The notes under the pieces were generated by a model that did no database searches, had not been told where the DNA came from, and saw only the letters and a list, made by a program, of their open reading frames with translations. The translations under genes and the position numbers were made by a program. A stretch of 64,000 bases of DNA from Miscanthus floridulus (taxonomy: Eukaryota > Streptophyta > Magnoliopsida > Poales > Poaceae), in contig NC_089583.1 of the NCBI RefSeq assembly GCF_019320115.1, positions 78,245,739-78,309,738 of the forward strand. The letters are read 5' to 3'. Of this stretch, positions 11,501 through 21,655 are shown one piece after another. Positions within the stretch are counted from its first letter, which is position 1. Each line of letters opens with the position of its first letter.

Positions 11501-13326
11501 AAAATTTCTACATAAAGTGCTCAAGACATATTTTTCTTAAATACTATACCTCACTGTGAGTCTAACAAAATTTGAATCACGGTATTTGGATCTACACATT
11601 TGAAGATACAAAAATCTCAAATCAGCATTCAAAACTGGAATTTTTGAACCATCATATGAATACACAGTCACTGACGTGTGGGACCCGGTTGTCAGCCGGA
11701 CCCACTGGTCAGCGAGACGAGACAGGGGAGGCAGCGACGACGGCGTGGCACACGGCGAAGCTCGCCGACGGCGGCTCCTCCGACGAATTCGATGGCACCG
11801 GCGTGCTCCCCAAGTTCCCACACGTCGATTGACCCCCTAAGTCTAGACCCTAACGGCCCCTAAGCACGCCGGCCATGGCGCACGGTGGCTCTGCCATGGT
11901 GCATGGCAGTGCGCAGCCGTGTTTCGGCATGACTGGACTGGCCTGGGAGGTAGCGTCTTCACCGGAGTGACTACGCGAGCTGGGGAAGACGAGACGAGGG
12001 CTAGGGGTAGAAGAAGGGTGCAGTGGTGCGCTGGCCACGGTGAGCGCCAAGTCTAGCAAGGCTCAGCCATGGCGAGCGGTGGTGGAATGGTCACATCGAC
12101 CTTACCCAAGCTCCAATGGCCCGGCTAAGTGGTGGAGAAGGTCGCAAGGAACACTGCGGAGCTATGGTGAAGACGTAGCGCGCGTTTTCACATCGGCGCG
12201 TGAGCTCGACAACGGTAAAGCTCTGTGGCAACGATGGTGGAGCGGCTGCGCTTTGGCTGCTGCTACTGCGAGGTGGAGAAGTGAAGGAGGAAGGAAGAGT
12301 GAGCAGACAGGCAGGCGGACGTGGCTTCAAGTGGAGGACACCGGCAACGGCGTTAGGCCAGCCACGGCACGTGGCCTACGCAGTCAGGCGACCGGTGACG
12401 CGTGTCACCCACGCGGTGGGCGTTTTCTGAAACGGAGATCACTGTAGCTTGACTGAAACGCTGATTTGAGTTAACCTTATCGAGCCTGATAGCGTACCTT
12501 CATCGAGTTACAACTCCTCAACCGTGATGATCCAGTTCATGGTGTAATTGACAAAGTTCAAGATCCAAGTGTGTACTACAAGTTTGCCAATTGGAGTATG
12601 AGCTAAATCGGCTTGATTTGGGAGCTACAAGATGAATAAGTTGGGTACATGAAACTGAAATCCAGCCCTTATACTTAGAAAATTTCTAAGTGTCAAATAC
12701 AACCCCAAAACTGACTTGTGGGTCCTTTTTGAACATGTTGTGCACATTTTCATGACTTGGCTTCTAAACAAAGTTTGTTCCTTATAAAATTTGCTACAAC
12801 TTTGTTTTAGGTTGCTCAGACATGCAAACATCCTAAGCCACACTTTTTAAATAGTCAAACAAAAGGGTTCAGGGGTCAAATTTGGTCAAACCATGACTTG
12901 AGAACCTAATTAGTCAAAGTGATCAGCATGAACAATGTCCCAAATGACATTCTAGGTGTAACTAAGTTACTTAAAAGAGTTTTTAGCCACACCATACATT
13001 GGTCACACAAGAATCAAGCAAGGTATGTACTGAAACAATGAAAACACATGAAATGTTACAAATGTTTCGTAGTCATGTTTCACACGTTTCATGATCTTGT
13101 TGCATAGTATTAACTAACTTTGTTTCACTAAAGTGAGTGGCACATGTTGCACTTAAGTGTTGCACACTTTTCATTTCATAAAGGAAACAATACACATGAA
13201 ACATAACGATACTTGCAATGTTTTAGAGACATGTTTCATGTGAGATAAGCTTGTGAATGAATGAATGATGCTCATGTCCATGAAATGCAAGTGCAAATGT
13301 GGAAGGCAAACACCTGGGGTGTTACA
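8579..13326 (-). mobile_element. Solo LTR of a third, related long-LTR element
   Basis: A 4748-bp block reading TGTCACAGAACC at the left and GGTGTTACA at the right, so in minus orientation it starts TGTAACACC and ends TGTGACA like the other long LTRs here. It is flanked by CTGCG (8574-8578) and CTGTG (13327-13331), a 5-bp target duplication with one transition. No gag or pol sequence lies inside, so it is a solo LTR left by LTR-LTR recombination. Its middle (about 9840-9910) shares words such as GGTGACAGG, AATCACC and TAAGCATGGCTAAGCAT with the LTR at 49934-53523, showing relatedness. It is about 1.1 kb longer than the other LTRs. Frames in its GC-rich part (11.7-12.4 kb) look like LTR leader sequence. 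Confidence 0.8.
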
Positions 13327-13359
13327 CTGTGTGTCGAGTCCACATGCTCCTGGCCGAGC

Positions 13360-13366
13360 TATAAGA
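13360..13366 (+). promoter_or_regulatory. Putative TATA box of the Tekay1 left LTR
   Basis: TATAAGA followed within about 35 bp by a pyrimidine-rich stretch, at the same place in the LTR as the clearer TATAAAG boxes of the related element (52838 and 62211). Position and composition only. Confidence 0.4.
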
Positions 13367-16233
13367 CCCAGACATCGCCGTTCACTTTTCTTCCTTCCCT
13401 CTGTTTTCCCGACGTCGCCGTCTCAACTCTGGCGAGCTTCTCTCATCTCCTCAGCGCAAGTTAGCCTCGAAAAAGCCATGTTCCCGTTCCACCTGCTCCT
13501 TGTGCATCCGACCAAGCTGTTGCTACTGCCTGATTTTGCTGAGAGCTCGCTGTCCACATTCATCTTCCTCGTGGTCGGCGACCTCAATGGAAACTCCGAT
13601 CCACCATGGCCAGCATCATCCGGTGAGCCGTTGCCCTTGCTTGTTGACTCTCTGGCTTCATCTCGATGCTGTAGTGCTTATTCCACTCTTGCTTGCTTGT
13701 TTTGCCCACTACAGTTGCTAGAACGCTGTCGTCGATGAGGTTTGCTCCGCCGTGATCCCGGTCATCGTCGAAACACGTCACCATAGCTTCTCCGGTCTCG
13801 CTTGTTGCTTCAACACATTCGGGGTGAGCCACTGATGCTTCCTGAACTCTCTGTTTCACCGTTACTAGCCTTGTTTCGCCGGCGTAATGTTGCCGTGCCA
13901 CCGCGTCCGCCATGGCCGGTGTCAGCCTTGTTCCATGTCGTAATCAACCTCCAAAGTACCACTAATCGATGCGCCTAGCTCTTGTGAACATGTTAGTACC
14001 TTGGCCGTTGCTGTTGGGCTCACCGTCGGCGAGTTAGCGCCGGTTAGCACCGTCGATGCCACGGTCAATGCCCGAGGTTGGGGATGACATGTGGGGGCCG
14101 GCTGTCAGTGAGAGAGAGAGAGAGAGAATAGTGTATTTTGGTATTTTCTGATTTTGAATAGTGCTGAATCTTTGGAAATTTGTAGGAAAATAATCATAGC
14201 TCCAAAAATTCTAAAAATTTGTGTGTAGCTTTTTTACATGTTCTAGTATGGTTTAAAAATATGAAACTTGAAATTTGAATAAATTTTTAATGTTCAAATA
14301 TTCAGTCCATTAATTGATAAATGTAATTTCCATGATTTTTGTAGGCCACTGTATAATTCCAAAAATTATGAATGTTGTTTTGGTACACTAATTTGTCATG
14401 AGGAAGCTCACATAAAATTTTGAGGTCATTTGGAACAAGTTCATTTTTGGGCTTATTTCCAAATTAATTCAAAAATAAATAAAAGCAAACCCTAAGTGTT
14501 TGATTAGTATTTGGTCTTGTTTTGGTCATGTTTTGTGACTAGTAGGGTTTCAAGACTAGTTTGGTTAAGTCACATGTATGATCCTTGATGATAGATTTGC
14601 AAGTTGGTTTGTTGGCTTGCAACTGTACCGTGAAAAACAGTTGTATTCGAAGTGTTGTTATATTTCATGCACCATGAAAGCATCATGTTTACATTATCAT
14701 CATGTTGAAGCATATGTTATTATTTTGTGTAGAATCTGAGAGAAACGATTCTAGTTGAGCAAGTTGTGGAAGAATCCTCGATTGTCACGGGATTCGATAT
14801 TTGTGGTACTGATCCGAAACCCGAGATCGTCAACGAAGGCAAGCCCCGGTTTATGCATTAAACCATTACCTTGTTTACTTTGAAAAGTTTATCACCTATG
14901 TTACCTATTGCATTAAGTTGATTATTTCAAATGTTACCTACTTGATGCATTGCCTACCTTGTTAATTGTTTACCATCCTTGAAGATGTTTTCTTTTACAA
15001 AGGCGTAGAATGCTTAGTATGCTTATTGGTAGGCTTTCAAAGTAAAAGTTTCAATACAATCAAAGATGGCATATTGGCCAAAGAAAGAAAGAAGGTAGAA
15101 TGAACTAGAGACTAGTCGGGTGACTTATCTTGTATGTTGGGTAATGTTGCCGACTATGTCGCTTAAAGGCCACTCATTGTGGATCTTCTGAATGAGACAC
15201 TTTGTAGTACTGGTCACATACTCCGGTAAGCCTACTTTGGCTAATGCGATATTAAGATGAATGCCCATGCACTGGGAGTGGAGAGATGGTGGGAGTAGCG
15301 TGTACCCTCGTGGCTGGAATGTGGCCGGATTTGAGGTGTGCTGTGCTCTCGGGTGGCATGGAGACGGCTTAGTATAGGAGGATCCAGTAGCGAGGTTGAT
15401 ATTTGCAAGATTAAGTTCTACATATGTCGTGTGATAAGGAATCCCCAGCTAGGACTTGAATCAATTTGAATTGTTGGTGCTTCGCGGATATGGAGACTTG
15501 ATTCATTACAGAAGCAATGCAGGGCTGGTGAATTACTAAAATATAAGAAAAAGAATGGAATGAGAAGGATTGAAATATGGGAAAAGTACATTTAGTTTGA
15601 GATAATGAACTAAAAGGACTTAGGGGTAAAACTTGAAAATAGGATAAGAATAGTAAGCTTTTGGCAAAAGGACTTTGAATTTTGTTACATCCTTACCTTG
15701 CCCCAACCCCTACATCTCTAAAAGTCTTACACCCCTTTATGTCGGGTTAGTCTTGTTGAATACTTTTGTACTCAGGGTTTGTTAACCCTTGTTGCAGGTG
15801 AGTCGCATGCGCAGGCTTGTTTTGGTCCCTGCTGCATGTCTGTGTTTGAAGTCAATGATGATGAGGAGTGATGAATGGCCTTTGGATAAGGCACTAGTTT
15901 GTATGATAAATAAAGTTAATGTAATATTATCCCGCTACTATGGTTGTATAACACTTATGGTATTGTAAGTTTGAAAACAACTGGTTTGTAACCTATGTTA
16001 CCTTAAGACTTCCGCTATCTTTTACTCTGATGTATATATTTGAATAAACTGTTGTAATATGCAATGTCTATGATTGGGATCCTGTTTGAAAAGAGAATCG
16101 TGGATGATTTGAGTTTCCCAAGGACACCCGACAGACCTATTGAGTTGTTGGGAACTCATGAACGCTATCCGAGGTCTGTTAAGACAACGATAGGTGCACG
16201 TGGGCCTGATTCCTTAGGAGGTTCTGCCATAGC

Positions 16234-16245
16234 TAGTATCAGAGC
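16234..16245 (+). other. Primer-binding site of Tekay1
   Basis: TAGTATCAGAGC, two bases after the LTR end. It differs at one base from TGGTATCAGAGC, the complement of the initiator methionine tRNA 3' end used by many Ty3/Gypsy elements. The change is G to A. Confidence 0.8.
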
Positions 16246-16617
16246 AGTTCCCATCTAAGATTATTGTGGGTTACTTTGGAAAACCTTCAAAACTGATTTG
16301 GATCAAAGAAAGTAAACTTGATATTTTAAAGTTCAAATTTCTTTCTACTTACCTTTGATCTAGACTCAATCCTGTCTTATTTGAAAGTTCGTGGTGGATA
16401 ATATCATTAGGTTTGTCCTATGTACTAAAAATCTAGTACTTATGATTATATAAATCTTTTGTACTTAGATTCGTAAGATCGATTCATGCATCATGCTTGA
16501 GCACCTTGCATAATAATTCCCCTTAATAGTGGTTGGGTAAGTAATGTCAATCCCATTCTTGCTAACCTCCATTATCCTCAAGCTATTCTTATAGTCCTAC
16601 CCTAAATCCTATAGGCT

Positions 16618-17151
16618 ATGGCTAAGACCAAGGTGACCGTACGCAAGTCCACCGGACCTCATGGAGTCCCTTGTCACCAGTTGGCACCAAGAAACTACGA
16701 GCTTGGTGAAGGAAGTTCCAAGAAACTAGGAGATGAAGGATCTTCAAGCAACCCCACCAATATCGAGAACCTTACCAAGAAGCTCAACACTCTTCGTCGA
16801 GCTCATGCCATAGATCAAGAAGAGCTGGCAGAAATGCAAAGGGGCATCACCATGACCATGGAGCTGTGGAATGAAGCCTAGACAAGAGAGGATGCGGCCA
16901 ATGAATGCGTCCATGAGTCGGAGTTCTACATAGAAGACCTGGAGATGGATAATGCCATTCTTCATGAGAATGTCCACATGCTGTACGCTCAACTTCATCC
17001 ACCTCATGGGGATGGTGAAGTTACAGATGAAGAAATGAGTGTAGATCCAGGAGAGGTCGAGAATGAAGAGGAGGAGGATCCTGAGGAGTTAGTGTACTTC
17101 TCAGATGAAGATGAGGTTTTGTCCGATATAGGCATGGATGCCGATGATTGA
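16618..17151 (+). pseudogene. Upstream ORF (ORF0-like) of Tekay1
   Basis: 178 codons from an ATG at 16618 to a stop after 17150, in one frame with a single internal TAG at 16879 (likely from CAG). The N-terminus is basic (KTKVTVRKS), the middle looks helical and coiled, and the C-terminus is very acidic (EEEEDPEELVYFSDEDE). The element at 49934-62896 has the same ORF in the same place (58348-58917), with the matching start and the same EEEEEDPEELV tail, so it was maintained in this lineage. An extra ORF before gag is known from RIRE3/RIRE8-type rice elements (recalled, not checked). Function unknown. Confidence 0.7.
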
Positions 17152-17310
17152 GAGTTCAGAGTAGTAATAGTTCCTTTACTGCTTTCCTAGTAAACCAGGG
17201 TTGTCTTATGGGATATAAGACATGTAATTAAATAAGTAACCCTTTGTAGCATGAAACCTTTTAAATGCTTTCAATAAAGAATAATGTAAGTAAACGTGTT
17301 TCTCTAACAG

Positions 17311-20018
17311 ATGCCTCGTCCTATCACCCGAACTGGTGCTAGTGGCTTGCATGACGATGATGAGTGCCCAAATCCTCCACCAATGCCTTTGACTATGGCG
17401 GATGCCATAGCCACACTTATCAATGCAACGGCAGAGAATGCTAGGCTGTTAAGGGAATTGACGCAGAACCAATAGGCACCATACCCTAATCATGGCCGTC
17501 GTAATAATGGAAATGATGAGTCAACCTATGTGGATTTTACTGACACCCATCCGCCTGTGTTCTCTAAAGTAGAAGAACCTTTAGAAGCTGACGATTGGCT
17601 TAGAACAATAGAGCAAAAGTTTGAGCTGATTCACTGTACCGAGGTTCAGAAACCAAGGTTTGCGGCACAGCAACTCCGAGGAGTTGCTGGTGCCTGGTGG
17701 GCAAATTTGGTAGCAGTACAGCCCACAGGTCACCAGATCACCTGGAGGGAGTTTAAGGATGCCTTCAGGGCACACTATATTCTAGATGGGGTAATGACCA
17801 TGAAGTTAGAAGAGTTCTTGGCTCTTAAGCAAGGGGAGCACCCGGTGATGCACTATGTTGGGTGCTTCAATCACCTGTCGCAGTATGCTATAGAGTATGT
17901 GAATACTGACAGGAAGAAGAAGAATCATTTTCTTAGAGGACTAAATACTAAATTTCAGACCATGGTGGCAACTTGTGGTAATGCAACTTATCACGAGACG
18001 ATCAACATTGCTATCGCTTCAGAGGAGAATTACCACCGACACAAGGAGGCAAAGAAAAAGAAGATATCTGCTTTTGGATCATTGAGTGGAAAGCGCCAAA
18101 AGATAGTCTACCATCCTCAGAATCATGGCCGTGCACCATTCCGCCCACAACAAGGCCAAGGCAGGTAGCAAATCCTTATTCACCCTGCAACTAATACGCC
18201 TTATCCTCATCAAGCACTGCAGCAGCAAAATAATACAAATAATGCAAACCGCAATGCTACTCCCCAGAATCACAATTATCCATGTTATAATTGTGGTAAA
18301 CCCGGACACTTTTCTTGAGAATGTCCATATCCCAGGAAGAACAATCCTGATGCACCTAAAGCCCCTGTTACTCAACCTCAAAATCAGTACTAGGGCAATG
18401 CTCAGAACAGTCAGAAGGGTCAGGCTAAGAAGAAAACTGGAAGGGTCTTCTATACTCAGGTGGAATCTATTTTAAAAGGAGAACCAGTAATGATGGGTAT
18501 GTTTCCCATTGCTAAGCATCTTGCAATTACCTTATTTGATTCTGGTGCATCCCATACATTCATCAATCATACATTTGTTGTGAAGCATGGGATAGCTATT
18601 GGGGAAACAAAAGAACCCTATCATATACAGTCGCCCGGGGGACAAATCTGTACAAGGGAGGTAGTTTAGCATGTACCTATTGATTTGGGAGGTTATGAGT
18701 TCCCTACCAATATGCTGATATTAAAGGATCAAGATATAGATGTGATCCTTGGTATGAATTGGTTAACTCAACATGGGGCTATCATAGATGTCCTGCGTAG
18801 AACCATAAGGGTAAATGCACCCGACAGCAAAACCCAACTTCTCATCCAACTTCCCTTTCCTAAGAGTACAGTGGAAACAGTATGTGCAACTATTGTTGAA
18901 GAAGCCGAGAAAATTCCAGGGGTATGTGAATTTACGGATGTCTTTCCTGATGATCTGCCTGGTCTGCCACCAGACTGAGATGTAGAGTTTAGAATTGATT
19001 TGAAACTAGGAACAACACTAGTATCCAGAAGAGCATATAGGATGCCACCTAAAGAACTAGCAGAATTAAAAATGCAACTAGAAGAGTTGTTAGACAAGGG
19101 TTTCATTCAACCCAGTTCATCACCTTGGGGATGCCCTGCTATCTTCGTGAAGAAGAAGGACCAAACCTTAAGGTTATGTGTTGACTATCGGCCGTTAAAT
19201 GAAGTCACCATAAAGAACAAATACCCCTTACCCCAAATTGATTTGCTTTTTGATCAACTTGTGGGAGCTAAGGTGTTCTCAAAGATAGACTTGAGATCAG
19301 GCTATCACCAGATTAAGATCAGATAAGAAGATGTGCCGAAGACAACATTTACTACCTGATATGGTCTATATGAGTATCTAGTCATGTCTTTTGGGCTGAC
19401 CAATGCCCTGGCTCATTTCATGTACCTGATGAACTCAGTTTTCATGCTCGAGTTGGATAAGTTTGTCATGGTGTTCATTGATGACATTCTTATCTATTCT
19501 AAGAGCAAAGAGGAACATGCGGAACATCTCCGTATTGTTTTACAAAGATTAAGAGATCACCAACTATATGCCAAATTCAGTAAATGTGCATTTTGGTTCG
19601 AGGAAGTACAATTTCTAGGTCATGTGTTATCTGCTGAAGGTATAGCTGTTGATCCGAGCAAAGTGGAAGAAGTCCTTAACTGGAAAGCGCCTACCACTAT
19701 TCATCAAGTTCATAGTTTTCTAGGGTTGGCAGGGTATTATTGTCGGTTCATCCCTGACTTCTCCAGAATTGCAAAGCCAATTACTGGACTGTTGAAAAAT
19801 CAAACTAAGTTTGTATGGTCAATAGAATGTGAGAAGGCCTTTCAGACATTGAAGAAATTGCTGACAACTGCACCAGTATTAGCACAACCTAATATCGAGA
19901 GGCCATTTGATATCTATTGTGATGCATCTAGAATTGGTATTGGCTGTGTTGTGATGCAAGAAGGCAGAGTCATAGCATACGCTTCTAGATAACTCAAGAA
20001 GCATGAAGAACATTATCC
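17311..20018 (+). pseudogene. Tekay1 gag-protease-RT-RNase H, truncated
   Basis: Polyprotein from an ATG at 17311. Gag runs to about 18270. A CCHC zinc knuckle (CYNCGKPGHFS then ECP) lies at about 18284-18324. The protease has an intact active-site triplet in LFDSGASHTFI (about 18535). RT is at about 19040-19620 with [10 protein letters not shown] near 19475, and RNase H starts near 19900 ([12 protein letters not shown]). Everything is in one frame, broken by nine stops at 17473, 18166, 18316, 18391, 18667, 18976, 19324, 19357 and 19990 and by no frameshift. At least seven stops fit single C-to-T changes in CAG, CAA or CGA codons. RNase H ends at HEEHYP, where LTR sequence takes over. The ATG directly follows TCTCTAACAG, a splice-acceptor-like word. 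Confidence 0.85.
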
Positions 20019-20422
20019 CTACTGCATGTCTATGTTTGAAGTCAATGACGATGAGGAGTGATGAATGGCCTTTGGACAAGGCACTAGTTTGTATGATAAA
20101 TAAAGTTAATGTAATATTATCTCGCTACTATGGTTGTATAACACTTATGGTATTGTAAGTTTGAAAACAACTGGTTTGTAACCTATGTTACCTTAAGACT
20201 TCTGCTATCTTTTACTCTAATGTATATATTTGAATAAACTATTGTAATCTGCAATGTCTGTAATTGGGATCCTATTTGAAAAAGAGAATCGTGGATGATT
20301 TGGGTTTCCCGAGGACACCTGATAGACCTATTGAGTTGTTGGGAACTCATAAATGCTATCCAAGGTCTGTTAAGACAATGATAGGTGCATGTGGGCCCAA
20401 TTCCTTAGGAGGTTCTGCCACA
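20019..20422 (+). repeat. Right LTR remnant of Tekay1
   Basis: About 404 bp, matching the last part of the left LTR (about 15829-16231) with about 23 substitutions, all but one transitions, and one small indel. The upstream 3.3 kb of the LTR is missing. The join to pol lies in the short shared word TCCCT (20016-20020 and 15826-15830), typical of a microhomology-mediated deletion. Confidence 0.85.
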
Positions 20423-20427
20423 CATAT

Positions 20428-21655
20428 CAGAGTTTATCCTTTGTCGGCGTGATGAACAAAATGCCCGCACCAGCACCATTGATGTTAAGGGCGCCATCAA
20501 AGTACATCACCCAGTGCTTGGGGCAAGTGGCGGCAATGGGTTCTTGGATCTCGGTCCACTCAGCGATGAAATCAGCAAGCGCCTGTGACTTAATGGTCAG
20601 TCTGCTTCTGAAGTCAATGGAGTAAGTGCCGAGCTCAATAGCCCACTTGATGATACGACCATTGGCCTCTTTATTGCGGAGAATATCCCCCAGAGGGAAC
20701 TCTGTGACCATGGCGATCTTGTAGTATTCGAAGTAATGTCGGAGCTTGCGCGAGGTAATCAAAATTGCATATAACAGCTTTTGCACCTAAGGATAATGAG
20801 TTTTGGGCTCATTAAGTACCTCGCTGATGAAATAGACCGGACATTGCACCTTGTAGGCGTGTCCAGTTTCCTTGCGTTCAACAACAATAGCCATACTGAT
20901 AATGCGAGAGGTGGCGGTGATGTAAACTAGTAGAGTTTCATCTGGTCGTGGCACCGTCATGATTAGAGGTTTTGTTAAAAACAACTTGAGCTGCTTGAAA
21001 GCTGTGTCTGCCTCCTCTGACCAAGAAAAAAGCTCAAAGGCCTTGAGGAGCTTGAAGAAAGGTAGCCCTTTTTCACCGAGACGCAAGATAAAATGGCTTA
21101 ACGTAGCCATGCAGCCTGTAAGCTTCAATATATCCTTGACACTTGTCGGCCATTTCATGTTGGTGATGGCAGAGACCTTGTTAGGGTTTGGTTTGATGCC
21201 CCGAGTGCTGACGATGTAGCCCAGCAGGATACCGGATGGAACTCTAAAGATGCACTTTGAAGGGTTCAGCTTCCATCGATATTTGCTCAAGTTGGAGAAA
21301 GTTTCTTCAAGATCGGCGATCAGATTGTCGGCGGTTCTAGTCTTGACGACCACATCATCGATGTAGGCTTCGACGTTGCGACCGATCTGTTGGTCGAGGC
21401 ACGTCTAGATAGCCCTTTGGTAGGTCGCTCCAGTGTTCTTTAGTCCAAAGGACATAGTGGTGTAGCAGTATGCACCAAAAGGCGTGATGAACGACGTTTT
21501 GACATGGTCTTCTTTCTTGAGGGAGATCGGATGGTAGCCGAAGTAACAGTCAAGAAAGGAGAGCAACTCACAGCCAGCGGTGGAGTCTACAACCTTGTCT
21601 ATCCGAGGCAGGCCGAAGGGGTCTTTAGGGCAGTGTTTGTTAAGATCAGTATAAC
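20428..21655 (-). pseudogene. Tat1 pol, 5' half: RT and RNase H N-terminal part
   Basis: Starts abruptly within RT at TDLNKHCPKDPFGLPRID (about 21655). It includes SFGLKNTGATYQ (about 21430) and the catalytic motif AYIDDVVVKT (about 21350), runs through the connection domain, and enters RNase H (MYFDGALNINGAGAG near 20500), where Tekay1 interrupts it. One frame throughout, with TAG stops near 21405 and 20787 that look like mutated CAG. The protease and the first part of RT are missing, so the element cannot have been autonomous after that deletion. Confidence 0.85.

Larger units (their letters stand above)
7814..16231 (+). repeat. Left LTR of Tekay1, interrupted by a solo LTR
   Basis: LTR in two pieces, 7814-8578 and 13332-16231, about 3665 bp together. 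That matches the 3.6-kb LTRs of the related element at 49934-62896. It starts TGTAACACCTCTGG and ends GGAGGTTCTGCCATA; the right LTR ends TGCCACA. A (GA)n run lies at about 14107-14127. Open frames seen here on either strand (for example around 13265-13740) are in LTR sequence and I do not regard them as genes. Confidence 0.85.
7814..20422 (+). mobile_element. Tekay/Del-like chromovirus (Tekay1), 3'-deleted, nested in Tat1 pol
   Basis: Plus-oriented Ty3/Gypsy element inserted into the Tat1 RNase H. Order: left LTR starting TGTAACACC (7814-16231, itself interrupted), a methionine-tRNA-type primer site (16234), an upstream ORF, gag-protease-RT and part of RNase H. Then comes an abrupt jump near 20016-20020 into the last 0.4 kb of the right LTR, which ends ...TGCCACA at 20422. 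The remaining RNase H, integrase, chromodomain and about 3.3 kb of LTR are missing. Family assignment rests on LTR length, the primer site, the upstream ORF and close protein similarity to the complete element at 49934-62896, which has a chromodomain. Matching LTR parts differ at about 23 of 403 positions by hand count. Confidence 0.85.

Noticed and set aside
11537..12447. Several overlapping frames in a GC-rich stretch, like a small gene cluster
   Set aside because: They lie in the GC-rich leader part of a solo LTR. Equivalent frames recur in the other long LTRs (40.7-41.7, 52.4-53.0 and 61.8-62.4 kb).
13265..13738. 157-codon plus-strand frame
   Set aside because: It is inside the Tekay1 left LTR around its putative TATA and leader and resembles no family.
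7814..16231. An 8.4-kb LTR
   Set aside because: The apparent length is due to the nested solo LTR at 8579-13326; the true LTR is about 3.67 kb.
16228..16260. A tRNA gene fragment at the methionine-tRNA-like word
   Set aside because: Only the 12-base primer-site complement is present; no tRNA body or fold is seen.
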